A stretch of DNA of 64,000 nucleotides from Salvator merianae (Eukaryota > Chordata > Lepidosauria > Squamata > Teiidae), in contig QVOM02000034.1 in NCBI GenBank assembly GCA_003586115.2, positions 108,079,510 through 108,143,509 of the forward strand, read 5' to 3'. Each line of letters begins with the position of its first letter. Position 1 is the stretch's first letter. The position numbers and the translations under genes were made by a program. Positions 21,781 to 32,880 of this stretch are shown piece by piece. The notes under the pieces are model-generated. The model was not told the origin of the DNA. It did no database searches and worked only from the letters and a program-made list of their open reading frames with translations.

Positions 21781-23263
21781 GCTTCCTTAGAAATCATTTT
21801 GCTTTGAATTACAACTAAGGTCATGTTCAGAAGTCTGTGGAGGACTTCTGGACCAATGGGGAGAAGTACTCAGAATGGGGGGGGGGTTCAAACAATTGTC
21901 CACTCAGGGGCTCTTTGAGGTCACCTTGGAGATACGACAGGGCATATTAACTCTGAAGTAAAATTTTCCTGCTCTGAAGTAGCACTATCCCCTTAATTTG
22001 AATTACAGCAGCCCTCTCACTGGTGCAAGTCAAATCAAGAGGCTGCTGGCTCCTGAAGTCATTGAAACCAAAAAAGAAATCAGGCACCATGCACAGGTGA
22101 CAGCAGCCTCCATGCCAGCTGGGGATGTGACCATGTAGATGGCCTCCCCCACCAGCCAGGTTGTGTCAGGTACAACCCCTTCCACTTCAAGATGTCTTGT
22201 ACCATTGTTGGCAATGAAAGCTAAGCACAACTAACTTTACCAGGATCCATCCTATTGAAATTAAACCTGTGACAAATAATAGTAAATAAGCCATCTCTGA
22301 GAACCTTACAAGTAAGTCATAGGGCCAATAGTCCATTCCTGAGCTTGCTTGTCTCAGGACTGTGGGGTAGCAGAGGTGTGGCATGGTGCCTTTCAGTAAT
22401 TTGGGGAGATCAAGGAAGGGCCAAGTCATTATGACATTAAATTCTTAACTCAGAATGTGGAAAAGTTTCTTTTTTGAATTGCAACTCCCGTGAGTCTTAG
22501 CCAATGGCTACCATGGTTAAGAATCATAGGAGCTGTAGTCCAGAAAGAGGGGGGCCTCCCCAAACTCAGGCAAAACTACACAATGGACATCAGAGCTTTT
22601 TAAAATGCAGAGAAACTGCAGACAGCCAAGTCGCTGCACAGTGCCATCTAGTGGAATTTCTGCCCCTAAACACAAACTCACAAGCTGCAATTAGTCAGGG
22701 ATGGAGAAATCTGTTCCCCACCCCCACACGCCCCCATCCTCGTTACTTTTGCATGGTTTTAATGGTCTCTTTCATTCCACATCTGCGTTCACCTGTAAAT
22801 TTCCTTTTAGTTCCCCTCAAATAAACATTTAATAGCTAACTAAATCCATATTTCCACTCCCGAGTAGATTTTCTCAAAATATTTGATATATCTTTGACAT
22901 GCACATCCTCATAGGACATTAGGCATGGTCAGTGGGGGATTCGTATTCTCTCTGCATACACATCAGATGCTGAACAAACAGTGCAACTCTATGTATTAAG
23001 CCCCATTGACTTTAATGTAATTTACTGGCAGACAACTCTGTACTCCTCATCACACAGCAGTAAAGTCAGTAAGTAAACAGGAATTGTTGTTGTAGCTTGT
23101 AATCCTGTATAGTTATAGCAGGCATGACCTAGCAAAGCCTTCAGAGTTAGTAATCAGGGATACACTGTCTCTAAAAAAATAATAAAGACTGCACTTTTGA
23201 ATACTATGGCCTTATGGAGCAATTTCCTTAGATGTTATGGGAAATGGTATAACAAAGAAGGCA
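21781..23263. other. Mostly unannotated
   Basis: At 22480-22545, TTGCAACTCCCGTGAGTCTT and ATAGGAGCTGTAGTCC form an inverted pair like the widespread 'AACTCCCAG..GAGTTGTAGT' short repeat. At 22990-23050, AAGCCCCATTGACTTTAATG resembles another common lizard repeat. No genes are seen. Confidence 0.4.
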
Positions 23264-23271
23264 GCCCTAAG
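23264..23271 (+). repeat. 8-bp target duplication, left
   Basis: GCCCTAAG, repeated exactly at 23631-23638, on the far side of the CpG-rich insertion. Confidence 0.85.
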
Positions 23272-23630
23272 CAGCGGCGTAGCTATATGTTCCGCCACCC
23301 AGGGCAGACCGAACGGCGACAGCTGAGCAGGACGCCCCGCCCTGCAGGACGCCCCGCCCTGCAGGACGCCTACTCCCGCTGCCGCTGTGATGATGGCCGC
23401 GCGCGCGCACGCCAGCCAGCACGGTGAGCGAGCGAGCGAGCGGCGGGCGGGGCGGGGCGAGCGAGCGAGCGGCGGGCGGGGCGAGCGAGCGGCGGACGTG
23501 CCGGTAAGCCGCCTAAAGGCCAACCGGACGCAGGGCGGGCGGGAGGGCCCAGCTCAAAGGCGGGCGCCGCCCCCAACAAGGCGCCGCCCAGTGCGCACCG
23601 CCCCCCGCGCACCCCCCTTGCTACGCCAGT
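23272..23630. mobile_element. CpG-rich non-autonomous hAT-like transposon
   Basis: A 359-bp island of very high GC and CpG in A/T-rich surroundings. The left end CAGCGGCGTAGC and the right end GCTACGCCAGT are inverted repeats sharing GGCGTAGC. The insertion is flanked by perfect GCCCTAAG duplications, the 8-bp target size of hAT elements. Inside are short tandem units: GGACGCCCCGCCCTGCA in two to three copies and GAGCGAGCGAGCGGCGGGCG in two to three copies. CAGTGGCGTAGC-type ends are known from hAT families. Long open frames here arise from GC bias and are not genes. The abundance of intact CpG argues for recent insertion or lack of methylation. Confidence 0.82.
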
Positions 23631-23638
23631 GCCCTAAG
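23631..23638 (+). repeat. 8-bp target duplication, right
   Basis: GCCCTAAG, exact partner of 23264-23271. Confidence 0.85.
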
Positions 23639-24404
23639 AAAAAGAAAACAAGCATTCAGCCCTCAGGACTTGGAAGAGTTCCGTACTGCCATTGTCTTAT
23701 GGCCACAGATGCTCATGAATAGAAAGGGACCCAGAAGCCTCCTCGTTCTGACCCCTCCCATGAGAGAATGGTCAGGGACTCATAAAATGTCTGCTTGGCA
23801 GCTCTGAATCATAAATGCATGAGATTTCTTCCTCCATCTTTTACTTATGAGTAACAAATGCCCTGCTAGATTTGTGAGGCTTTTAAAAAAAAAAAAAAAA
23901 ACTTTTGACTATCAGGGGATGAGTGTGCAAGCTCTGTTTTCATTGTGGGTTGGGGCCCTGCAGGGTTCTTGCCAGAATCTTATTCCTGGCAGAAGAGAGG
24001 CACCAGAGCTTCAAATCAGAGCTTCTTCCCTACTCCTGGTGTCCTGTTTGAGCATCTCTCAGTGTAGACAGTGGCTGCACTGTGGGGTCTATTCCACCTT
24101 AGAACAGAATAGTTACCCTGTTCTAAGGTGGAAAGTGCAAAACCAGCCCTGGTTTGTAGGCACCTGCTGTTCTTTTATGGCCAGACTTCAAGACAGGTTT
24201 TGTAGGTCTGCAGTTCAGAGCACAAAGTCATAGTCTGGTCTGCCAAGTTGCCCCAGACTGGAATTTGCATGTTTGGCTTTCCTGGGGTCACATGGAATAT
24301 TTCTGTGGACTGACCAACAACATGCTTAACTGGCAAATTATTCAGGAACGTTTTGACTAGTTTTACTAGAATGGATGCCTTAGTAGTGCTTCTGGGCTGG
24401 AAAG
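23639..24404. other. Unannotated except one hairpin
   Basis: Contains an 18-base A run near 23885 and the hairpin at 24092-24133. The 60 bp around the hairpin (GTCTATTCCACCTTAGAA..GGAAAGTGCAAAACCAGCC) look like the end of a fold-back transposon. Confidence 0.4.
24092..24133. repeat. Perfect 16-bp-arm hairpin
   Basis: TTCCACCTTAGAACAG pairs with CTGTTCTAAGGTGGAA around a 10-base loop. The stem shares CCACCTTAGAA with the palindrome at 14619-14652. Confidence 0.95.
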
Positions 24405-24585
24405 ATAGGCCGGTTGCCTCTGAAGGCAATTTGCAGGGAGTCGAGAGCAGGTGAAGGTTTTGCCTTTGTCTTCTGCTTGAGAATGCCCAGATGCAATTGG
24501 TGGGCCACTGTGAGAGACAGGATGCTGGACTAGATGGGCAGTGGCCTGATCCAGCAGGACTCCTCTTACGTTCTTATGGACTGAC
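24405..24585 (+). mobile_element. CR1-like LINE 3' end (second family)
   Basis: Sense-strand tail with TTTGCAGGGAGTCGAGAGCA, CAATTGGTGGGCCACTGTG, CAGGATGCTGGACTAGATGG and CTGATCCAGCAGGACTCCTC, ending TCTTACGTTCTTATG. It is the same family as 53742-55232. Only the terminal ~180 bp are present. Confidence 0.85.
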
Positions 24586-25733
24586 AACCAAAATATTAAC
24601 AATATGTGGCCTGCCTGTGGCCTGCAAATCTATTCAAATGCCTGCATTTCACCTGGTACACAGACTTTGAACAGACTTCAGATCTCCTAGCTGGCACTGT
24701 ACATTATAATTCGGGGGGGGGGGCTCAATTGAACTTTATATAACTATTCTAATTCCAATTGTATTTAGTTTTTTTTCTGTCTTTTGTTTATGTTTCGATG
24801 CTCACTACATGGCCACCTAGATATCCATTAATCCTGAAATGCAACACTTTGGTTTTGCCATCTATCTTCATTTTCCACCTCTGGATTTTGTGACTGATTG
24901 ATACCCTTGGCTAATTTCTTCCATATGTCACAGGAAGTGGCATTTTAGACAATATTCTGGGTTGGCGTCTGTGTGAGTCAGTAAGCATTTAGCTTTGACT
25001 CTAAAGTCCATCCCACTGGCAATGCCTACCATCTGTGTAGATGGATGGGAACTCATTTTGGAGAATTTTAAAAATGTATTTGCATGGATATGCTACAGTT
25101 TAGGAACATAATAGGCCAAACATTCTAAGAATTTTTGGAGAGTATGTCCAGCCTAAGAAAGGTATGGTAATATTCCCACTATTTTGTTCAGAAGAGTTCA
25201 TGTGCACAATAATTTTAACTTTGCAAAGTATTAGCTTTTTCTTCCACACCAAAGGAGAAAATTTAAAAGACTATGCCCAAGAGTGCCACCTGGTGGCAAC
25301 ACCAATATTAGCCTAGTAAAAGAACAGTACAATAGTAAGTTCATTTTAGCACTTTTGTTTTGAAAGAAAAATCTACATTTAAGTACAAACATTCTCTGAT
25401 TGGCTGTTTTAGTAATTAAACAGGGATATTAACAGCAGAAAATCACATAGTAGGGTATCTTGCACCATTTGTAAAAGATCTGAATTCAACGAGGAACATA
25501 TCTGATATCATAAAAATACAAAATTCCATCTATTTTCTTCCCCAGCTAAATAATTTCACTATGAAAAATATATTCACTTTCTCTTCATATAAAAAAGATG
25601 TTATCCTTTATTTTCCAAGTTTGACTCATGAAACATTCATGATGTAGTATATATTTATCTTAACAAATCATGATCACTCTTAGTTGAGTGCATTCAACCA
25701 GCAGCAAGAGTATTTAAAAAGAACTTAATAGGA

Positions 25734-25792
<59 letters not shown>

Positions 25793-26384
25793 TTAGAAAT
25801 ATGAATAGAACTGGGAATGGAGGAACTAGTAAGCAAATCTGGCAGACCAGAAACCTTATCACTTAGTTCAATTCCATTTATATTATCAAGAGAAGTATCC
25901 AAAATATGAATATTGTATGATTTCACAAAATATTTCAGTCACTTGAGTTCTTTTCAAAAGTAGTTCTGAATTATTTGAGACTACTTCTTTATTTAACATA
26001 TTTGTAGCCTGCTTTGAAAATGACATTCTTCACAAAGCAGCTTATAAAATACACATCATAGCATAGCAAATAAAGTGTAACTTCAGATCAATGACAACAT
26101 CCACTTCAGAATAATTATAAAATCAAACAAATAGCCAAACACAAGCATTCAAAATCCTGCATAGTTTACCATTAGCCACTGGAGACTGTGACAGAATTTT
26201 ATACCATTAAGCATGTTTAGACATTTCAAGGGATGAGGCTTGCTGCCTAATCTAATATGAAATTAATTTCCTAAGCTGTGGGTCTATTATTAAAAAGGTC
26301 ATGTTCCATGCACTTCCATCCTGCTTTCCTTTGTAGGTAGACCCCTCCTCAAAATGTTTTTAAGACAAGGACAGATAGTTATTG
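24586..26384. other. Mostly unannotated A/T-rich DNA
   Basis: Holds the (TA)n tract at 25741-25788 and, at about 25985-26060, a faint reverse SINE-like tail (CTTTATTTAACATATTTGTA, GCCTGCTTTGAAAATGAC). Otherwise nothing recognised. Confidence 0.4.
25741..25788. repeat. (TA)n microsatellite
   Basis: 24 TA units. Self-complementary and able to extrude a cruciform. Confidence 0.97.
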
Positions 26385-26925
26385 GTTAAGATCATAGAAG
26401 GAGCCCTGCTCAATCAGGCCATAGTATCCTCTTTCACTTAGTGACCCAGCAGTTGCTTCTGGGCATTCTCAAGCAGAAAACAAAGGCAAAAGCCCCACCT
26501 GCCCTTAACTCCCTGCAAATGGCCTTTAGAGGCATCCTGCCTGTCTCTCCAGCCTGGAGGTGGTACCTAGGCATTAATTCTAGTAACCACTGATGCAGCT
26601 GACCTCCATGAATTTGTCTAACCCTTTCTTAAAACTATCAGGCTGCTTGCTGTCACTACCTCTTCTGGTAATAAATTCCGTAGACTGATGACTCTCTTGG
26701 TGAAAAAATACTTCCCCTTGTCAGTCCTAACTCTTCTGCCTATCAGCTTCATAGAGTGCCTCTGGGTTCCAGTGTTGTGTGATAGAGAAAATATGTTTTT
26801 CACTTTCCACCTTTTCCACACAATACATGATTTTGTATACATCCATTAGATCACTTATTAAATTGTGACTTTCAAGTCTGAAGAGGCCTAGATGCAGCTC
26901 ACATCTCCAATCAGAAGAGTCAAAT
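26385..26925 (-). mobile_element. CR1-like LINE 3' end (second family), reverse
   Basis: Reading + strand: GAGCCCTGCTCAATCAGGCC, CAGTTGCTTCTGGGCATTCT, GGTACCTAGGCATTAATTCT, CTTCCCCTTGTCAGTCCTAA and CATAGAGTGCCTCTGGGTTC. This is the antisense of the family's 3' region, co-linear with 53760-54260. Minus-strand translation gives RRVRTDKGKYFFTKRVISLR and LLPEEVV with frame breaks. It is 5'-truncated and dead. Confidence 0.85.
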
Positions 26926-27313
26926 GGCAATAATAAATAAGAATTCTGTCTGCGATGCAGGAGAGATATTGTCTGTCAAACCAGCTGAAATGGTCTGCAG
27001 ATCAGGACTCAGGCTGGTGAAGGGAGGAAAACGGCATAGCTTTCATCTGCTCCTAATAGGATCTATAAGCAATGAATGTACAGAAACTGGTTTATGTTGT
27101 CTCCCCACTTACCTTACTGGATTGCTCCAGCAAGACTGGGTCCACCTCCTGATCCAGGCTGTTCCAGGACAGCCTTTGCACAAGCCCGGAAAATCTTGTG
27201 GTCTTTGGAGTCAGCCACCGTATTTTCCTATGTCCAGAAACCAAAGTTCCGTTCCTTGGAGCTCTCTGGGGACCCATTTCAGCATCTTAATCAGAAAACA
27301 GAGATATGTACCA

Positions 27314-27527
27314 CATTCAGACACTTCCACAGTCCAGTAGAAAAGGTCCACTAGTATACAGGGCTAGGTGGCCATTTTGGGCCAACTAACCTGGTCAATG
27401 CTCCATCCAGTAGGGACAGAGCACATTAGTGGTGGGCGTGGCCTCCCTTAAACAGGACCACTATGTGGAAAGAAATTCACTAGTCCACTGAAGAACTGTT
27501 CCACAGGTAAGTGTGGAAAAGCCCTTA
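27314..27527. mobile_element. Short family 'C' fold-back transposon
   Basis: The left end TCAGACACTTCCACAGTCC and right end GGTAAGTGTGGAAAAGCCC are inverted. The interior contains GGCCATTTTGGGCC and TCCCTTAAACAGGACC. It is an internally deleted relative of 37596-38099. Confidence 0.5.
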
Positions 27528-27799
27528 ATTTTATGTGTGGGGTCCATACCCTTCTGTCTGTGGAAGCAACTGAGTTGTGCCTCCATTATGCAGCAAAGGC
27601 ACTTGAAGTGAAGCCAGGAGTCCCTTCACCTGCATTTTTAAAATGTACATAAATTATTATGTTATGATAACAAAGAAAGTACTTAGAAAAAAATTAAAAA
27701 TAATGTTTGGTTTTGACTTTTTCAATGAATTCAAAATCCTAGTTTCTAGATTTCTGAAGATATTTGGCTCTTTGTATTTGATAAATTATCATACTTTTC

Positions 27800-28245
27800 C
27801 ATAAGAGATCTCCGGGATGACCATTTCTGGATACCCATTCTTTTACTGAACTGATAAAAAAGTGGTACAATCTTAACCAGAGCATGGTTAGAATCTCATG
27901 CACTGCTCAAATGTGGCACTTTTTAAATGTAAATTCCAGAAATGGGAGGCAAAGAATTGTGGTATCCATGGAATACTCCTATGATCTCACACCTGAGAAA
28001 TGCAATGCCTTTAGAATTGGAAGCTTGCTAGACACGTGGAAAGATGGGTTGCCTTGTGGTCAAGGTAAGCATAAAACAGAATGTGTCTGGTTTGTTCAAG
28101 ACTCCCCAAAATGGCCATTACAGTTATGGAATCATTACGTTATAGACCAAATGTCTTTTCAATTAATAAACGAGAATAAAGAAAAGTATAATTTACAAAG
28201 AATGGAGAGGAATTGAATGACAAAGGAGAAATGGATGAAGACTAA
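27800..28245 (+). pseudogene. Possible L1/LINE ORF2 fragment
   Basis: Shifting + strand frames give pieces such as KWYNLNQS-like, ELWYPWNTP, LLDTWKDGLPCGQG, WNHYVIDQMSFQLINENKEK and LQRMERN. Their order and tryptophan/lysine-rich style resemble the region downstream of the L1 reverse transcriptase domain. No diagnostic motif is intact, so this assignment is tentative. A poly(A)-like tail is not obvious; A-rich DNA follows at 28400-28450. Confidence 0.3.
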
Positions 28246-28589
28246 ACAATATATGGAAACAAACTCAGAGAGCAAAGACCTGATACAGGAGATGAATAGG
28301 ATCTTTCAGCAGAATATATGATTTTGGCAGGGTGGGAAGATGGAAGGGTGGGGTAGAAGTAATAAGGAAATTATATAATTGAGGACATTTTCTTATGTAA
28401 AAATCTTTATTTAAATAAAAATAAAAAGAAGACAAAAAAGACAAAGACAAAAACAAACTGGTTTCTTGAACCCTCCCTATTGCACTCTTGGCCTCTCCTA
28501 ATGAAAAACAATTTATTTCCAGTGGCTCAGGAATCAATTGCAAAGGGGCTATAGTGAGGTTATCTCATAGACCCCCCTTGTGAATCCAT

Positions 28590-28790
28590 ACAACTTGGAA
28601 AACACTTCCATTGATTTCGATGAAGAGTGCCAAACCAGCTCTATTTAAGACTGATTTGGTATGAACCAAGGAGGGTCATGGAGTTCAGTAAGAACCCCTG
28701 TTGATTTAGTTTGGAAATTAACTGAAGCCTTGAACGTTCTGGATTCAGTTCAAGCTCAGTTCTAAATAGAACCCATTAGGCACATCCCTA
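28590..28790. mobile_element. Family 'A' MITE fragment (3' end)
   Basis: Ends GGCACATCCCTA at 28779-28790. The interior has GTTCAAGCTCAGTTCTAAAT and TTGATTTAGTTTGG runs. The 5' terminus is not identifiable. Confidence 0.45.
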
Positions 28791-29735
28791 TATGATAAAG
28801 TTCTCAGTAAGAGGTCTGTCAAATGTAGTGATGACCACTGAAACAGAAGAAGGGGTGCTCTGCTTTTCAACTTCATCTTGGTCCTCAAGGACCAACATTT
28901 GCTTTGCTGTGATCAGTCATTGACCAAAGCCAGAATGTTGATAGTGCAACAGTACTTTGCCAGCTGGGTTTCACTATCTGTCACTGCTCAAATGTGTGTT
29001 TGGTGGTGGGCTATGTGAGATACTTCTAAAATTTTATTTGGAAAGGGAATAAAAAAGAGCTTCCGTCTCCTTCCTGTAGTTTTAAAATGTATAGAATGAA
29101 AAGCTCAATGATCAGTGATTGCCTGAGGGGTACTTCCACAACTGGAAGGGCAAAGGTGGGAGAACGCTAAAGTTCTGATTAGAAGCCTCAAAGTGAGGCT
29201 TCCAACATGAACCCTATCATTGCCCATCTGTCCTTGCAACTGATCCATGGTCATTGCTGCATATAGATCAAAGATGCCCTTAGGAGCATTACTCAGAAAC
29301 TTTCAGGAGGATGAATCAGCATTCTTATCATTTGACCTCTGAGGAACAAAAACTATGGTTATATCCATAAAAGAGCAGATGTGGCCTTCACTATCCGTGA
29401 TAAACACATTAATTTTAACCCTTCTTTCTCCTTCCAGGTAAGGGAAATCACTAGAAATAGAATTTGAGAAGACAATGCCATAAATGTGCTCTTAAGAGGC
29501 TCCAAAGTCTGAATAAACCCACATCTCTGGACACAGACAGGGTCTGAATTGAGAAGAGCGCAGCAGGGCTTCAACATTTTGTCATTTTCCAAGTAACCTA
29601 CTCTACTCAGATTAAAAAATCACCAAGAATGGAAGAGAATAATATAACATTTACTTCAGTGTCTGTCCATAGCAAGGGATTGCGTCCATCTTTAAGGCCT
29701 TTTTTTTCTGATTGAGAGATAGTTAAAAATAAACT
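28791..29735. other. No recognised feature
   Basis: Single-copy-looking DNA. No credible frames or termini. Confidence 0.4.
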
Positions 29736-29870
29736 TAAGGATGTGCAAAACACGTTTTGAATGTTTTTGAAGCATTCAAGACAGCTATGCCCTTCTTACA
29801 TGGGACCATCTCAAAATCTTCAAAAAAACATTTGAAATGTCATTTTGCTTGCTTCTAAAAGAAAGGACTC
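29736..29870. mobile_element. Family 'A' MITE fragment (5' end)
   Basis: Starts TAAGGATGTGCAAAACACG, then TTTTGAATGTTTTTGAAGCATTC, seen here in pieces. The 3' end is lost. Confidence 0.4.
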
Positions 29871-31201
29871 TCCTAGTCTTGTCAGCTTGACATTATCTTA
29901 CCTACACTCCAGCAGGGCCAGCTGAACCAGTTTTGCTTAGGATTCAGCCAGATCGAATATTCAACCAACATTTCCACACTCCATGGCATCAGCATAAGCT
30001 TTTGATTGATTCTTTTTAAATTTAAGTATCAAAGGCTGAACCTGGGATCTATTGTTACATGCAGAAAGCATAACATGCTGAACCTACAGTCACTCCCAGC
30101 AATGACATATAAACAAGCTAAGACTGCAGCCCCACTTTTAAGGGATATAATGCTGATGATGCAGAATTGTTATGACCACCTGAAGATCTGTCTTTTGTAT
30201 TAGGCATACTCATGACCCTTTTTCACCACTCTGACAATTTATGCTACATTTCAGGTTCCATTTACACTTACTGATAAACACTATTGAAAAACTCCATTCC
30301 TCTGAAGCTACAGAAAAAATGGAAGTTTGGCAACCTGCAGCAGTATATTGAGTTTGACTGACATCACCTTTACAGCGAATAATGCCTGTGGCCACTAGGG
30401 GCACTATAGAGGCACCCAGTTAAACATGCCTTATCACTCACCTAATTTATCTCTGATCTTTGACTCAACAGCTACTGATCTCATCTCTCAGGTAAGTTCC
30501 TTGATGACATTTCACAACCTTTTCCTCCTTCCTTGGGAAGATACATTGATCACATACAATAGTTAGAATCTGGCTGTACCTGCACCTGACTCTGATGCAC
30601 GTCTCACTGCATCCTGGGTGCACAATTTTCTGCATGGCACTGGCATGCATACTACCAGGATACCCAGACCTGTAGTCAGGTTGCTCTCTGAGTTGATACT
30701 TTTTTTCTAGTCACAGAGCACTCTGACACTGGCTTGCCAACTGCAGTGGCTTGTGACCCCTGATAATGGAGACCTTGGGAGGTCTCACAGCTGCTAGAAC
30801 TCAGTACACTGTGGCCAAGGCAATGTGGGACCAGGCAGGAGTGAACTAACTTCTGCAGTCCAGCCTGTACTGATGCTACATGCTGTGCAGCAGCAGTAGC
30901 ATCTTTTCTACCTTATATGCACTGCACTGATAAATAGTTAATTAATCTTATAAACCATGTTCATGTGTCCCATTTATACTGCTGCACCTAAATCTGTACT
31001 CTATTACCTGCAGTAGGAGTTCAAATTGTGCACACTATTCAACCACACTTTGCACCCAGTCTAATACTTTAGTTGGAACTAACACCCCAACACACTGTTC
31101 TCTGCAGTGGTGGACTACAGAACAGTTGGCAAGGGAAGAGTGAGGCTCCCGTTGGAAGTCTCTCCTTTATCTTCCTGAATTGCACTTTGATCCACTGAAA
31201 G
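29871..31201. other. No recognised feature
   Basis: About 1.3 kb without recognisable elements or genes. Confidence 0.4.
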
Positions 31202-31516
31202 TAGGGATGTGCTGGATTGCTCAGTTCACAGTTTGAAGCAAATTGGGGTGTTCAGATGGTTCAAATGCGAACCAAACCATCCTACAGCTTGAAAAACCCA
31301 AACCAAATAGAACCCAAACCAAGGGGTTGGTCTAACGAACCAAGCAAACCGTAACAAACCCAGGGTAGTTTGTAGGTGGATCACTGTGGTTCACTTGGTT
31401 CAAATGAGAACCAAATCACCCTGTTATTTGAAAAAAAAAGTTGAATCAAACTGAACCAAGGGTAGTTTGGTTTGATTTGAACTGAGCCACTAAATTTCAT
31501 TTCATGCTCATCCCTA
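31202..31516. mobile_element. hAT-type MITE (family 'A' relative)
   Basis: The termini TAGGGATGTGCT (31202-31213) and TGCTCATCCCTA (31505-31516) are good inverted repeats. The interior has multiple GAACCAAA / TTTGGTTTG motifs, some paired as inverted copies (GTGGTTCACTTGGTTC). The flanking octamers agree poorly. 315 bp, non-coding. Confidence 0.7.
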
Positions 31517-31518
31517 AT

Positions 31519-31555
31519 GAAGAGCAGAGCAGAGCAGAGCAAAGCAAAGCAAAGC
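31519..31555. repeat. (AGAGC)n then (AAAGC)n pentanucleotide tract
   Basis: Four GAGCA-type units switch to three to four AAGCA-type units. The complementary unit (TTTGC)n occurs at 56082-56141. Confidence 0.85.
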
Positions 31556-31660
31556 ATTTAATTTATTACTTAAATATATTTCACCCAAGAGTCTCAGGGC
31601 AGTTAACAAAATGAAATTGCCAAAAATATAATCCACACAGAAACAAACAAAAATATAGCA
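31556..31660 (-). repeat. SINE/LINE tail-like fragment, reverse
   Basis: TTTAATTTATTACTTAAATA, TATTTCACCCAAGAGTCTCA and GGGCAGTTAACAAAATG is a reverse copy of the tail type seen at 1478-1556, immediately beside a forward copy. Confidence 0.5.
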
Positions 31661-31669
31661 CAATAATGT

Positions 31670-31740
31670 AATTTTAATGTAATTTGTACCTGTTGTTAGC
31701 CGCCTAGAGCCCAATTCGGGATGGGCGGGATATAAGGCTA

Positions 31741-31781
<41 letters not shown>

Positions 31782-31789
31782 TGATGATG
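31670..31789 (+). repeat. SINE/LINE tail-like fragment with (AAT)n/(ATG)n
   Basis: TTAGCCGCCTAGAGCCCAAT then GGATGGGCGGGATATAAGG, followed by an (AAT)n tract (31744-31779) passing into ATG repeats. It is the best-preserved copy of this tail in the window. Confidence 0.65.
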
Positions 31790-32361
31790 CATCCTAAACA
31801 CCATTGAAGGTTGAACTTGTAAGCGAGATTCTGTCATCTGTTTTGGATGGTCCTAGAAGATACCAGAGCATGTAGTACAGATGTCAGCTGTCTCGGGATA
31901 GCAGTGGGTATGGCAGATGGGTTTGATGCTGCTTGTCAACCAACAAGGTGGTCTGGTGAGATCACAGATGGACTTCTAATTAATTCTTCACGTCTTCCAC
32001 ACAGCCTCGCAATCCTGATTCATGGACCACTGCTGGCAATATAGGAAACAGCTTGAAGGAAGATTGGCAGCAGTGTGTAGTATCAAGAGAGTAGCATGTT
32101 AGCTGCAGGATTTAGACATACTACATCAGTGATAGTAATTGTTTGTTGCTGGTGCCAAAAATGTGTGAAATGAGCCTGAACCATGTATGTATGATCTTTA
32201 AAAAATGAATTTAATCCTGCCCTTTAGCTTCCAAAGGCTCTCAGAGAGACCTACTGTCTACACTTCCAGATGATTCTCTGCTCTCCAACTCAGGTTCTAA
32301 AGACCCACAACACAAGACGACAAGGCTGGGAGGACGGTAGGATGAATGTCTGCCCAGGAAG
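31790..32361. other. No recognised feature
   Basis: Single-copy-looking. A weak reverse SINE-like motif (AATTTAATCCTGCCCTTTAG) lies at 32210. Confidence 0.4.
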
Positions 32362-32470
32362 CATAAGAATGTAAGAAGAGCCCTGCTGGATCAGGCCATG
32401 GTCCATCTAGTTCAGCATCCTGTTTCACACAGTGGGCCACCAACTCCTTCTGGATATTTTCAAGCAAAAG
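32362..32470 (-). mobile_element. CR1-like LINE 3' end, short copy
   Basis: Antisense tail (AGAGCCCTGCTGGATCAGGC, CATCTAGTTCAGCATCCTG) truncated after about 108 bp, abutting the 3' end of the longer copy at 32471-32880. Confidence 0.85.
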
Positions 32471-32880
32471 AACATAAGAACATAAGAGAAGCCCAGCTAA
32501 ATTGGCCCATAGTCCATCTAATCCAGCATCCTGTCTTCACACAGTGGTCCACCAGTTGTTTCTGGGCATTCTTAAGCAGAGGACAAAGAGAAAGCCTTCA
32601 CCTGCTGTTGAATCCCTGCAAATGATCTTTAGAGGCATCCTGTCTGTTTCTCCACCCTGGAGGCAATCCATTCTGGTAGCCATTGAGACACCTGACCTCC
32701 ATGAATCTGTCCAATCCATTCTTAAAGCTATCCAGGCTGGTTGCTGTCACCACCTCTTCTGGTAGTAAATTCCATAGACCAATGACCTTCTGGGTGAAAA
32801 AGTACTTCCCCTTGTCAGTCCTGACTCTCCTCTTCCTGGAGACAGAGCAGTAGGAGAGTCCTTCAGCACCATCCTGCCTT
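32471..32880 (-). mobile_element. CR1-like LINE 3' end, longer copy
   Basis: The second antisense copy starts AACATAAGAACATAAGAGAA and continues through CACAGTGGTCCACCAG, AGGCATCCTGTCTG, CATGAATCTGTCCAATCC and ACTTCCCCTTGTCAGTCCTG. It is co-linear with 53742-54110 and 5'-truncated. Confidence 0.88.

Noticed and set aside
23197..23722. Several long frames (76-111 codons) in the GC-rich patch
   Set aside because: They exist on both strands and several frames because stop codons are rare in CpG-rich DNA. They consist of Arg/Ala/Pro runs, and the patch has transposon termini and a target duplication.
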